From Miltoncostaea sp963703045 (GTDB taxonomy: Bacteria; Actinomycetota; Thermoleophilia; Miltoncostaeales; Miltoncostaeaceae): a stretch of 64,000 nucleotides of DNA. The position numbers and the translations under genes are program-made. The notes beneath the pieces were generated by a model. The model was not told the origin of the DNA and made no database searches. It saw nothing but the letters and a program-made list of their open reading frames with translations. Location: the NCBI GenBank assembly GCA_963703045.1, contig OY969782.1, forward strand, positions 2,728,001 to 2,792,000, read 5' to 3'. Shown one piece after another: positions 54,825-63,302 of this stretch (the stretch's first letter is position 1; each line of letters begins with the position of its first letter).

Positions 54825-57056
54825 TCAGGACTCCGCGTGCGCGTCGGTCAGCGCGAGCAGTGCGGTGCTCCAGGGTGCGGGCGTGGCCTCGCGGTGGGGC
54901 CGAGCCAGCAGGTAGCCCTGTCCGAAGGGGACGCCGAGCTCCCGCAGCGTGCGCAGCTCGTCGGCGCTCTCGATGCCCTCGGCCACGACCGATGCGCCCA
55001 GCTCCTTCTCGAGCGTGACCATCGAGCGCACGAGGGCGCGCTTGGCGTGGTCGAGGTGGATGTCGTGGATCAGGGAGCGATCGATCTTGATGTAGTCCGG
55101 GTTGAGCTGGGTCACGTGGCGCATCGACGAGTGCCCGGCGCCGGCGTCGTCGATCGCCACGAGGGCGCCGCGCCCGCGGTAGTCGGCGAGCCGCGACGAG
55201 AGCCGGGCGTAGTCGCCGACCGCCTCGTGCTCGGTGATCTCGATGACGATGCCCTCGAGGCAACCGTCGCCGAGCACCTCCTCCATCTCGGGCGCGAGGA
55301 TCGCCTCGGGGCTCATGTTGACCGACAGGTAGGCGCCCTCCGGGACGGTGTGCCGCAGCAGGCACGCCCGCCGGACGCACTCCACCTCGATCTCGAGCCC
55401 GAGCCCCACGGCGTGCGCCTCGGCGATCCAGCGGTCGGGTGGGCGGTTCGGCTCGGCGCGGAAGCGCGACAGCGACTCGAACCCGACGGTCCGGCCGTCC
55501 TCGAGCGACACGATCGGCTGGAAGACCGTCTGGATCGTCTCGCGCGCATGCAGCACCTCGATGATGGCCGTGCGGCGCTGGGCCAGTGAGGCGGTGTAGC
55601 CGGCCGCGTACTCGACCCCGTCGAGCCGGCCGCGGTCGAACGACACGACCCGGCGGTTGCCGGCGCGGGCGGCGGCGAGCCCCTCGTCCAGGGCGGCCAT
55701 GGCGTTGGCGGCGGTGACGGCGTCGTGGGGCAGCACGACGAGGGTGGCCCGGGCGGTCAGCCCGCCCGCGTTGGCCGCGGCGATCGACTGGACGCTCTCG
55801 GCGATGCGCAGGCCCTGCTCGGACTCCTGGCCGATGCCGATCCATGCGAAGCGATCGCCGGACAGGCGGCTCCAGATGCCCGCCGCCAGGCCCGAGCCCT
55901 CGAGCGCCGCGGCGAGGTCGGTCAGCAGCGCGTCGCCGGCCGCGTAGCCGTGCTGCGCGTTCCAGCGACCGAACCCGTCGAGATCGACGCCGACGAGCAC
56001 CGCCGGCCGTGCGTTGGAGGCGGCCTGCACGACGCCGGCCACGTGCCGGGCGAAGGCGCGCTGCTCGAGGAAGCCCGAGAGGGGGTCCGTGTCGGTCTGA
56101 CCGTGCTCGCGCAGCAGCATCAGCAGGCGCCAGAAGAGCACGGCCGCGAGGGCGAGGATCGCCGGCTGGACGGCCGGGGGGGCGAGGGCGAGCGCCGGGC
56201 CGCTCAGCAGCAGGCCGAAGGCCGCGAGCAGCGTCTTCGCGGGGCCGAGCACCGCCTGCGCCTCGGTCACCCGGATCGGCCGGCGTGCGGCGAGCGCGAG
56301 CAGCGCCATCGCGAGCATGAAGCCGACCATCGAGACCCCGACGGCGCCGGCGCTGATGTCCCGGGTCACCAGGTAGGTGACGAGCGCGTCGCTCAGCGCG
56401 AGCGCGACGAAGGCGTAGGCGAACCACACGAACGCGGTGCGCCGGTTGACCGCCGACCGCCGGACGGCGTTGAAGAGCCCCGCCAGCAGCAGCAGGTCCA
56501 GTACGACCGGGAACTGCAGGGCCACGTTCTGCGATGCCGGCAGCGAGGGCTCCCAGAGCAGCGCGATCACGATGGTGAAAAGGGTCGTGAGCACCGAGAG
56601 CTCGATCACCCAGCCCTCGAGGCGCTGGGTGCGGGACTCGTGCAGGGCCGGCTGGCGCATCAGCCACAGGGCGCGGTACCAGAAGGGGTACGCGAGCAGG
56701 AAGCCGACCTGGGACCAGGCGGCTGGGCTCCGCACGTCGCCGCCGGTCGCCAGGAAGATGAAGTAGGGGATGCACCCGAGGCTCCAGCTCGCGAGCCCGC
56801 GTGAGAACAGGCGCCAGACGGCGGCCTCGACGCCGCCCGTGCGCGAGGCGGCCCCGCGGGTGGCGATGAGCCCGACGACGGCCATGACGCTGACGAGCGA
56901 CACGCCGACCGCTGCGGCGGCCGCGTCGGTGACGCGTCCGGCCTGCGTGAGCGCGGCGACGGTCACGAGGGCGACGGCCGACGCCGCGAGGGCCGCGACG
57001 ATCATGCGGTCGTCCAGGGCCCGCAGAGCGGCCCGAGGGGCGGAGGCGTCGTTCAC
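54825..57056 (-). CDS. Membrane GGDEF-EAL protein, probable c-di-GMP phosphodiesterase
   Basis: The 743-residue protein has eight or nine membrane helices in its first 320 residues, a GGDEF-type domain and a C-terminal EAL domain. In the cyclase domain the signature reads SGDRF, not GGDEF, so synthesis of c-di-GMP is unlikely. The EAL domain keeps the catalytic set: FESLSRFR, SVNMSPE, EITEHE, DDAGAGHSS, IKIDRSLI, EGIES and QGYLLARP. So it should be a membrane-sensing phosphodiesterase, perhaps with the degenerate domain binding GTP as a regulator. GTG 57056 is 68 bases after the acyltransferase stop. Confidence 0.88.
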   Translation of the reverse strand: MNDASAPRAALRALDDRMIVAALAASAVALVTVAALTQAGRVTDAAAAAVGVSLVSVMAVVGLIATRGAASRTGGVEAAVWRLFSRGLASWSLGCIPYFIFLATGGDVRSPAAWSQVGFLLAYPFWYRALWLMRQPALHESRTQRLEGWVIELSVLTTLFTIVIALLWEPSLPASQNVALQFPVVLDLLLLAGLFNAVRRSAVNRRTAFVWFAYAFVALALSDALVTYLVTRDISAGAVGVSMVGFMLAMALLALAARRPIRVTEAQAVLGPAKTLLAAFGLLLSGPALALAPPAVQPAILALAAVLFWRLLMLLREHGQTDTDPLSGFLEQRAFARHVAGVVQAASNARPAVLVGVDLDGFGRWNAQHGYAAGDALLTDLAAALEGSGLAAGIWSRLSGDRFAWIGIGQESEQGLRIAESVQSIAAANAGGLTARATLVVLPHDAVTAANAMAALDEGLAAARAGNRRVVSFDRGRLDGVEYAAGYTASLAQRRTAIIEVLHARETIQTVFQPIVSLEDGRTVGFESLSRFRAEPNRPPDRWIAEAHAVGLGLEIEVECVRRACLLRHTVPEGAYLSVNMSPEAILAPEMEEVLGDGCLEGIVIEITEHEAVGDYARLSSRLADYRGRGALVAIDDAGAGHSSMRHVTQLNPDYIKIDRSLIHDIHLDHAKRALVRSMVTLEKELGASVVAEGIESADELRTLRELGVPFGQGYLLARPHREATPAPWSTALLALTDAHAES

Positions 57057-57124
57057 AGGCGGGCTATCGGCAGCCCGAAACCCGCCCCTGAGCGGGGGGG
57101 CTCCCGATCTCGGCCGGGATGCGC

Positions 57125-57946
57125 CTACGCCACCATCGACATGCGGTCCTGTCCGAGGATCCGCGCAAAGGATTGCGGATGCCTGCCGGACAGCAATTCC
57201 ATCTGGGCCGCGAGCGGGCCCGTCACGTCCTGCTCGTCGAGCAGGGCGTCGAGCCATGCCGCCGGCGGGGGGAGGTGGCAGCGACGGTCGGTGAGCCACG
57301 AGGGGCCGGGCTCGGTGATGAGCGCATCCATGCGGCGCTGGCTCGGGGTGGCGCGCTGCGCGCAGTGGGCGGCGAGGGCGTCGCCGCCGGTGAGCAGCAG
57401 GACGGCGGGCGCGCCGTACAGCGGCCTGCTGCCCGCGATCGGCCGCGCCCCCGCGAGCGATCCGTAGAACCGCTCGTTCTCGGGCGCGACGGCCAGCGAC
57501 ACCGGCGCCCTCGGGCACTCCTGGAGCGCCTGACGGGTCATGGCCGCGAACAGGCGCATGACGATGCGGCGGGTGCTGCGACGGTGCTCCCCGGCCACGA
57601 CGAGCGATCCGGCTTCGTGGAGCACGTCGCCCGTCGCTCGGAGCGCATCGTTCTCCTCGGCGAACGCCCGGTCGGACGGCAGGCCGAAGGGCCCGTCCGC
57701 GATGAACGCGGAGGCGCCGACCGGCTCGCCGTCCATGCGGGCGACGTAGAAGGTCGTGCCGGGGTTGAGGTACGAGGCGTGCATGCGCCGGCCCGACGCC
57801 CGGGGGGCGAGGTAGCCGGCCTCGACGAACCCGTCGTGGATGATCGCCAGCGCGACGTCCACGTCCTCGACGAGGTCCGACGCGACCACGTCGATCTCGG
57901 CCGTCGTGAGGTCTGCATGCCGCGGGCGCGGCAGCGCCGTCGTCAC
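57125..57946 (-). CDS. FeeM/GNAT-like N-acyltransferase
   Basis: The 273-residue protein has a GNAT-type fold resembling N-acyl amino acid synthase FeeM: GFVEAGYLAPRASGRRMHASYLNPGTTFYVARMDG, then VGASAFIADGPFGLPSDRAFAEEND, EAGSLVVAGEHRRS and the late ENERFYGSLAGARPI. FeeM enzymes make N-acyl amino acids and are structural relatives of LuxI-type AHL synthases. A C-terminal helical extension of about 80 residues follows. GTG overlaps the stop of the adenylating-enzyme gene, so the two proteins are made together. The acyl donor and acceptor are unknown. Confidence 0.68.
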   Translation of the reverse strand: MTTALPRPRHADLTTAEIDVVASDLVEDVDVALAIIHDGFVEAGYLAPRASGRRMHASYLNPGTTFYVARMDGEPVGASAFIADGPFGLPSDRAFAEENDALRATGDVLHEAGSLVVAGEHRRSTRRIVMRLFAAMTRQALQECPRAPVSLAVAPENERFYGSLAGARPIAGSRPLYGAPAVLLLTGGDALAAHCAQRATPSQRRMDALITEPGPSWLTDRRCHLPPPAAWLDALLDEQDVTGPLAAQMELLSGRHPQSFARILGQDRMSMVA

Positions 57947-59298
57947 GCCGGCCGCCGGTCGACGTAGGCCGGCTTGTGCTGGAAGTCCCCGGCCTCGTGG
58001 AACGGGTAGTCGCGGTAGTCGTGGATCACCACGTCGGCCGGCGCGCCGGCCGCAGTGCCGGCCATGTGACGCAGCGCGTCGACGATGCCCGGCCCGGGCC
58101 GCACGTTCTCGCGGAGCTGCACGTGCAGCACCGGGCGGTCCCCCGCGTCGGCGATGCGGAAGCGACCCGTGAGGGCCCCCGCGTGGGCGGCCGTCGCGAA
58201 CAGGCCCTCCTTCACGATCTCCGGCCGCAGGCTCCAGCCGTCCCCCACGACGGCGCTGCCGCGGCGGCCCCACAGTGCCACCGCCGGGCGGTCGACGCGC
58301 ACGTCGCTGCCGTGGGCGGCGAGCTCGTCGTTGAGCGCGTCGACGCCGACGATCTGCGCCTCGTCGTCGAGGTCGTACCGCACCAGCGGCAGCAGGCGGC
58401 GCGTCAGGGCGGTGAGGACGAGGGTGGTGGCGCCGTCCTCGTGGGCGCGCTCCTCGACGAAGAACCGGTTCGGGTCCCACCCCAGCAGGGTGGGGGAGTA
58501 GCCGGGGTCGCGGCCGAACAGGCCCCGACGCGCCATCGGGCTGTCGAGCGCGCGCCGGGCGGCGCGCAGGGCGGGGGTCTCGTGCAGCACGTGCAGGCCC
58601 ACCTCGGCCGCGCCCATCGAGACCATCACGCCGAGGCGCGGGGAGGGGCTCTCGGTGAAGCCGAACAGCGCCGAGACGTAGCGCCGCCAGCTCTCGGCCA
58701 CCCACTCGCCGCCGACGAAGCAGGCGACGACGCGCTCCGCGAACCCCGGCCCCCGCTCGCGCATCGCCCGCTCGGCGAGCTCCTTGAGGAAGACCGGCTC
58801 GGCCACGATCACGACCCGGTCGAAGCTCGACCCGGCGCGGGCGAGCATCTCGACGGCCATCTCGAGGTGCACCGAGGGGTTCGCCACGGTGGCGAGGCGC
58901 GTCGGTATCGAGATGCCCATGGGCAGGCAGTTGAGGACGAGGGTGCTCGTGTCGTCGCCGCCCCCGAGCGACCGGAGCACGAGGTCGAAGGTGCGCTCCT
59001 GCGCCCGGCGCTCCGACCGCGAGGTCACGCCGACCGAGAAGAGGCCGGTCTGCCCGCTCGACGTCAGCAGCTCGGCGGCGTCCGACACGCGCCCGCCGTC
59101 GAGCCAGAACTCGATGTGGTCGCCGAACACCGACCGCTTGTCGGTGAAGGGCACCTGCGCGAGGCGGGTGACGAGGCGGTGGTCGACGCCGAGGCGCTCG
59201 AGGTGGGCCCGATACCCGCGGGACGTCAACGCCGCCCGCCGGAAGGTGCGGAGCGCCGCCCGCTCGCCGGCCGTCAACGGGGCGTCCGCGCGGCTCAT
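57943..59298 (-). CDS. Phenylacetate-CoA ligase-like adenylate-forming enzyme
   Basis: A 451-residue protein of the PaaK/coenzyme F390 synthetase branch of adenylate-forming enzymes, with the AMP-binding loop as LLTSSGQTGLFSVG, GAAEVG, VRYDLDDEAQIVG and the C-terminal subdomain ATAAHAGALTGRFRI. It should activate a carboxylic acid as AMP or CoA ester. ATG 59298 follows GGCGGGG; TTG 59328 with GGGAGG is an alternative. It is the first gene after the LAL regulator, and a 16-base palindrome lies upstream of its promoter. Confidence 0.75.
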   Translation of the reverse strand: MSRADAPLTAGERAALRTFRRAALTSRGYRAHLERLGVDHRLVTRLAQVPFTDKRSVFGDHIEFWLDGGRVSDAAELLTSSGQTGLFSVGVTSRSERRAQERTFDLVLRSLGGGDDTSTLVLNCLPMGISIPTRLATVANPSVHLEMAVEMLARAGSSFDRVVIVAEPVFLKELAERAMRERGPGFAERVVACFVGGEWVAESWRRYVSALFGFTESPSPRLGVMVSMGAAEVGLHVLHETPALRAARRALDSPMARRGLFGRDPGYSPTLLGWDPNRFFVEERAHEDGATTLVLTALTRRLLPLVRYDLDDEAQIVGVDALNDELAAHGSDVRVDRPAVALWGRRGSAVVGDGWSLRPEIVKEGLFATAAHAGALTGRFRIADAGDRPVLHVQLRENVRPGPGIVDALRHMAGTAAGAPADVVIHDYRDYPFHEAGDFQHKPAYVDRRPA

Positions 59299-59376
59299 GT
59301 TCCCCGCCTTCGATGTCGATGCCTGCAAGGGGCCTCCCTCTCGCCTGCGTCGCGATCCGCTGATCCGACGCGGCGG

Positions 59377-59421
59377 ACGCTACCGGCGGCCCCGTGCGCC
59401 CTTCATGGTCAGAATTGACCA
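59377..59421 (-). promoter_or_regulatory. Promoter and palindromic operator of the PaaK-like/FeeM-like operon
   Basis: TGGTCA-GAAT-TGACCA (59406-59421) is a perfect 6+6 palindrome. On the minus strand TAGCGT (59382-59377) is a -10 candidate with a poor -35 (TGAAGG, 59405-59400). The palindrome centre falls about 43 bases upstream of the predicted start, the usual place for LuxR-type activators that touch polymerase. Confidence 0.5.
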
Positions 59422-59484
59422 GCAGTCCATGGCGGACCGGCGTCCCGGACCCGCCAGAATCGCCCGGCGCGCCGCCGTGACGCC

Positions 59485-62175
59485 TCAGGTGGCCGCGCGC
59501 CCGTCCTCATCGATGAGCAGGCCCCGCTCCCGGGCCGCCCGGACCGCCGCGGTGCGGTTGGAGACCTGCAGCTTCGCGTTGATCTGGACCAGGTGGCGGG
59601 CGACGGTGCGCTCGCTGATGAACAGGCGATCGCCGATGTCCCGGTTGCGCAGCCCGAGGGCGAGCTGCTGCAGCACCTCGTGCTCGCGGGCGGACAACCC
59701 GGCGCCCGGCGCCGCGGGCGCGCGCGAGCGGGTGGGGATGCGGTGGCCGGCGGCGCGCAGGCGGGCCTCGGTCCGTCGCCGCCATCCGTCGGCGCCCATC
59801 GCCCGGAAGTCCGTGCGGGCGCGCATCAGGTCGTCGCGCGCCTGGTCGGTGCGGCCGTCGGCGAGCCCCGCGCAGTAGCGCGACCGCGCCGCCCACCACC
59901 GCAGGCCGATGCCCTCGAACGCGACCGCCGCGTCGCGCAGCCGCCGCGCCGCCGTGTCACGCCCGAGGCCGCGGGCCAACGAGCCCTCGGCGTAGGCCAG
60001 GGCCGCGCGCGCGAACGGCGCGCCCCCGTCGGCGGCCTGCGCGAGCGCCGCGGCGCAGCGTTCCGCGTCGGCCCCGCGCAGCACCTCGGCCGCGGCGGCG
60101 AGCAGCGGGATGGACGTCAGCCGGTCGTCGGTGAGCTGCCACGCCGCGATGGCCCGCATCACGATGCGGGCGGCCTCGGCGTCCTCGCCGGCGGCCGACG
60201 CGGCGAGGGCATGTCCCGCCGCGAGGGGGGCGAGCTGCTCGAACAGCGGCGCCCCGGCGGCCTCCGGGGCGAGCGACCGGTACTGCGCCAGCGCCTCGTC
60301 GATGCGACCCTCGGCGAACAGCAGCCAGGCCATCCCCGGATCGGTCGGCGACTGCGAGTCGCGTCCGAGCTCGCGCCATCCCGCCGCCGCGCGCTCCAGC
60401 TCGCCGCGGGCCTCGGGCAGCTCACCGGCCGCCGCCAGCGCCTCGCCGAGGTTGCCCCAGAGCACCAGCTCGTGATCGGCCAGTCCCAGCTCTCGGGCGC
60501 GCGCGGCCCCGGCTCGGGCGCACGCCGCGGCGTCGTCGGGGCGGCCGACGGCCAGCAGCACGTGGCTCTCGTAGATCATCGCCAGCGTCCCGTTGCGGCG
60601 TGCCGCCCCGCCGGCGCGCTCGCCCTCGTCGCGGGCCCGGGCGAGGTGCAGCAGCCCACCGGCCCCCCCGCGGCCGCTCTCGGCCATGCCCATGAAGATC
60701 AGCGCCCGGGTCGCGACCTCGCCGGCGCGGGCGGCGCCGGCCTCCGCCCGCGCCTCCTCCGCGAGGAGGGTGGCCTCGCCGAAGCGGGAGGTCATGACCG
60801 CCATGCCGGCCGCCTGGGTGAGCGCCTCGCCACGCTCGGCCGAGGGCGGCTCGTCGGGGTCGCGGCTGCGGGCGAGGTGCTCCTGCAGGCCGCGCAGCGA
60901 CTCGTCGTGCTGCCCGAGCGCCCACCGGGCGCTCGATGCGGCGGACGCGCTCGAGAGGGCGGCGTCGCGCTCGCCCAGCTCGCGGCGGCCGCGGGCCGCG
61001 TCCTCGAGGCTCTCGATCGCCTCGTGCCACGACGAGAGGTCGAGCAGCGCCATGCCCCGTTCGTGCAGGGCCGCCAGGCGCGCCGATGCGCCGATGTCGG
61101 GGGCCCACCAGGCGAGCGCCCGCCCCGCGTCGCGCAGCGCCGCCTCCGGATCGCCCTCGGCCCGCGCGTCGCGCGCCGCGCGCACGCCGTAGAGGACGAC
61201 CGCCGCCGGATCGGCCGCGCCGAGGGCGTGACGCAGCAGCGCGCCGGGCGCGTCGCCGGCGGCCCGTCCGGCGACGAGCGCCGCCGCGTGCCGCCGCCGC
61301 CGCTCGGCGCCGCCCAGCGACTCGGCGATCACGGCGCGCCCGATCCGCGCGTGGAACGCCCACCGCGTCACCGGTGGCCCGGGCACCTCGTCGAGCAGGC
61401 CCGCGGACACGAGCGCGTCGAGGCCGCGCTCGATCCGCGCCGGATCCTGCCGGCAGACGCGCGCGAGCTGCCGCGGGGTGGCGGGCTCGTCGGCGATCGC
61501 GGCCCAGCGGGCGAGGTCGAGGATCCACGGGTCGAGGCCCTCGAGGGAGCGGAGCACCCCGTCGCCGAGCGCCGCCGGGACGGGCAGGGGCGCGTCCCCG
61601 CCCGGCCAGCGGCGCGCGGCCTGCGCGAGGGGGACGATGAGACCGGGCAGTCCGTCGCCCATGTCGGCGATGGCGGCGGCACCCGCCGCGTCGAGGCCGG
61701 GCGCGATCTGTTGCGCGAGCTGGGCGCCGTCGTGCGCCGCGAGCGGCTCGAGCACCACGGTCGGCGCATCCGCGCTCACCGACCGCGCGGTCACGATCAC
61801 GAGCGCGCGGGTGCGGGCGAGGCGCCGCACCAGCGTCGGCACGAGGCCGGGCTCGTCGGCCCGGTCGCCGAGCAGCGCCACGATCGGCCTCATGCGCGCG
61901 GCCCCGGTCGGGTCGGCGGGGTGGCCGGCGGTCGTGAGGGCCGATGCCAGGGCTGCGAGACCGGGCCCGTCCGGTTCGGCGACCACCACCGCGGCGCCCC
62001 CCAGGGCGAGCCGCGACGCCGCCTCGTCGGCCAGGCGCGACGCGCCCGCGCCGGGCGGGCCGGCGACCACGATCACCCCGGGACGGGTGGCCGCGACGGC
62101 CAGCAGGTCGCCGAGGGCCCCGTCCCGGCCCACGAGCCGCGGGGGCGAGGCCACGTATGCGGACGACGCGCTCAC
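59485..62175 (-). CDS. LuxR-family transcriptional regulator, LAL type, with altered P-loop
   Basis: An 896-residue regulator: N-terminal AAA/STAND ATPase domain, a long TPR-like helical region (about 330-800) and a C-terminal LuxR HTH (GLSAREHEVLQQLALGLRN ... ISERTVARHLVQINAKLQV). The Walker A segment is VVAGPPGAGASRLADEA, with alanine where the P-loop lysine should be, so ATP control may be lost or altered. GTG 62175 lies eight bases after TACCAT (62184-62189), predicting a leaderless mRNA; an upstream open frame is not needed. It precedes the PaaK-like/FeeM-like operon on the same strand and is its likely regulator. Confidence 0.85.
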   Translation of the reverse strand: MSASSAYVASPPRLVGRDGALGDLLAVAATRPGVIVVAGPPGAGASRLADEAASRLALGGAAVVVAEPDGPGLAALASALTTAGHPADPTGAARMRPIVALLGDRADEPGLVPTLVRRLARTRALVIVTARSVSADAPTVVLEPLAAHDGAQLAQQIAPGLDAAGAAAIADMGDGLPGLIVPLAQAARRWPGGDAPLPVPAALGDGVLRSLEGLDPWILDLARWAAIADEPATPRQLARVCRQDPARIERGLDALVSAGLLDEVPGPPVTRWAFHARIGRAVIAESLGGAERRRRHAAALVAGRAAGDAPGALLRHALGAADPAAVVLYGVRAARDARAEGDPEAALRDAGRALAWWAPDIGASARLAALHERGMALLDLSSWHEAIESLEDAARGRRELGERDAALSSASAASSARWALGQHDESLRGLQEHLARSRDPDEPPSAERGEALTQAAGMAVMTSRFGEATLLAEEARAEAGAARAGEVATRALIFMGMAESGRGGAGGLLHLARARDEGERAGGAARRNGTLAMIYESHVLLAVGRPDDAAACARAGAARARELGLADHELVLWGNLGEALAAAGELPEARGELERAAAGWRELGRDSQSPTDPGMAWLLFAEGRIDEALAQYRSLAPEAAGAPLFEQLAPLAAGHALAASAAGEDAEAARIVMRAIAAWQLTDDRLTSIPLLAAAAEVLRGADAERCAAALAQAADGGAPFARAALAYAEGSLARGLGRDTAARRLRDAAVAFEGIGLRWWAARSRYCAGLADGRTDQARDDLMRARTDFRAMGADGWRRRTEARLRAAGHRIPTRSRAPAAPGAGLSAREHEVLQQLALGLRNRDIGDRLFISERTVARHLVQINAKLQVSNRTAAVRAARERGLLIDEDGRAAT

Positions 62176-62183
62176 GTCGGCGG

Positions 62184-62189
62184 ATGGTA
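62184..62189 (-). promoter_or_regulatory. Candidate -10 box of the LAL regulator gene
   Basis: TACCAT on the minus strand, eight bases before GTG 62175; the same box and distance as ccmE. Confidence 0.45.
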
Positions 62190-62243
62190 GGGCCGCGCGC
62201 GGTCGCGGGCGAAATCGCGGCGTCGAGATGGGAGGATCGCCCC

Positions 62244-63119
62244 ATGCTCGACGGCTTCTCGCACCGGCAGCTCGACGTCGGGGGGTCCACGGTCGCGCTC
62301 TCGCAGGCCGGCGACGGTCCGCCGCTGCTCCTGCTGCACGGCTACCCGCAGACACGACTCTGCTGGCACCGGGTGGCCCCCGCGCTGGCGCGGCGGTTCA
62401 CGGTGGTGGCGGCCGACCTGCGCGGGTACGGCGACAGCGCCAAGCCGGCGGGGGGCCCCGACCACGCCGCCTACTCGAAGCGCGCCATGGCGGCCGACCT
62501 CGTGGGCGCGATGGCCGCGCTCGGCCACGAGCGCTTCGCCGTCGCCGGCCACGACCGCGGCGGACGCGTCGCGCACCGCATGGCGCTCGACCACCCGGAG
62601 GTCGTCACGCGCGCGGCCGTCCTCGACATCGTCCCCACGCGGACGCTCTTCGCCCGTGCCGACGCGGCGTTCGCGACGGCCTACTACCACTGGTTCTTCC
62701 TCATCCAGCCGGACGGGCTCCCCGAGAGGATGATCGGCGCCGACCCCGAGTGGTTCCTCCGCGAGACGCTGCGCCGCTGGTCGGGCCGGGCCGAGCCGAT
62801 CGCCGAGGGCGCGATCCGGGAGTACGTGCGGGCCTTCCGCGACCCGGCCGCCATCCACGGGTCGTGCGAGGACTACCGGGCCGCGGCCACGATCGACCTC
62901 GAGCACGACGCGGCCGACGCCGGCGCGCGCGTCGCGTGCCCCCTGCTGGTGCTCTGGGGCGCCCACGGGGCGATGCACCGCCTCTACGACGTGGTGGCCG
63001 AGTGGCGGCCCCTCGCCGACGACGTACGGGGCGAGCACCTCGAGTGCGGCCACTTCCTTCCCGAGGAGGCCCCCGCCGCCACGATCGCCGCCCTCGCGCG
63101 CTTCTTCGCGCACGGCTGA
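62244..63119 (+). CDS. Fluoroacetate/haloacetate dehalogenase-like alpha/beta hydrolase
   Basis: The 291-residue enzyme matches the fluoroacetate dehalogenase family at every catalytic position visible: nucleophile and carboxylate-binding arginines in AGHDRGGRVAHR, acid VLDIVPTRT, the halide pocket His-Trp in YYHWFFLIQP, the tyrosine in CEDYRAAATIDLEHD and the base in LECGHFLPEEAP. It should release halide from haloacetates in the cytoplasm. GGGAGGAT lies eight bases before ATG. It is divergent from the LAL regulator, which may control it. Activity on fluoroacetate is a family-based prediction. Confidence 0.87.
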   Translation: MLDGFSHRQLDVGGSTVALSQAGDGPPLLLLHGYPQTRLCWHRVAPALARRFTVVAADLRGYGDSAKPAGGPDHAAYSKRAMAADLVGAMAALGHERFAVAGHDRGGRVAHRMALDHPEVVTRAAVLDIVPTRTLFARADAAFATAYYHWFFLIQPDGLPERMIGADPEWFLRETLRRWSGRAEPIAEGAIREYVRAFRDPAAIHGSCEDYRAAATIDLEHDAADAGARVACPLLVLWGAHGAMHRLYDVVAEWRPLADDVRGEHLECGHFLPEEAPAATIAALARFFAHG

Positions 63120-63164
63120 GGACGACCGCGGCCGCCGGCGTCCCCCCGTGCCGGCACGCTGCCG

Positions 63165-63193
63165 CTGACGCTCGGTTGCGTCTGCGCTATTTT
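63165..63193 (+). promoter_or_regulatory. Promoter of the ECF sigma gene
   Basis: CTGACG (63165-63170) and TATTTT (63188-63193) are 17 bases apart. The start point would be near 63200, within the first arm of the hairpin that follows. Confidence 0.5.
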
Positions 63194-63195
63194 CC

Positions 63196-63224
63196 GACTC
63201 CCCCTGTGGGAGCCACGGGGAGTC
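63196..63224 (+). promoter_or_regulatory. Hairpin at the 5' end of the ECF sigma transcript
   Basis: GACTCCCC and GGGGAGTC form an eight-base stem with an inner GTGG/CCAC stem around GAG. It coincides with the expected transcript start and could be an operator or a 5' stabilising structure. Confidence 0.45.
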
Positions 63225-63302
63225 ACGAGCGGAGATCGCCCTGACCGCCTTCGCCACAGGGGACGGGTCCAGGATCGGCGCCGACCTGCCGATGGAGGTC
63301 GC

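Noticed and set aside
59406..59421. Canonical lux box
   Set aside because: The palindrome is 16 bases and does not match the 20-base lux consensus, and LAL regulators have no AHL-binding domain. It is kept only as an operator candidate.
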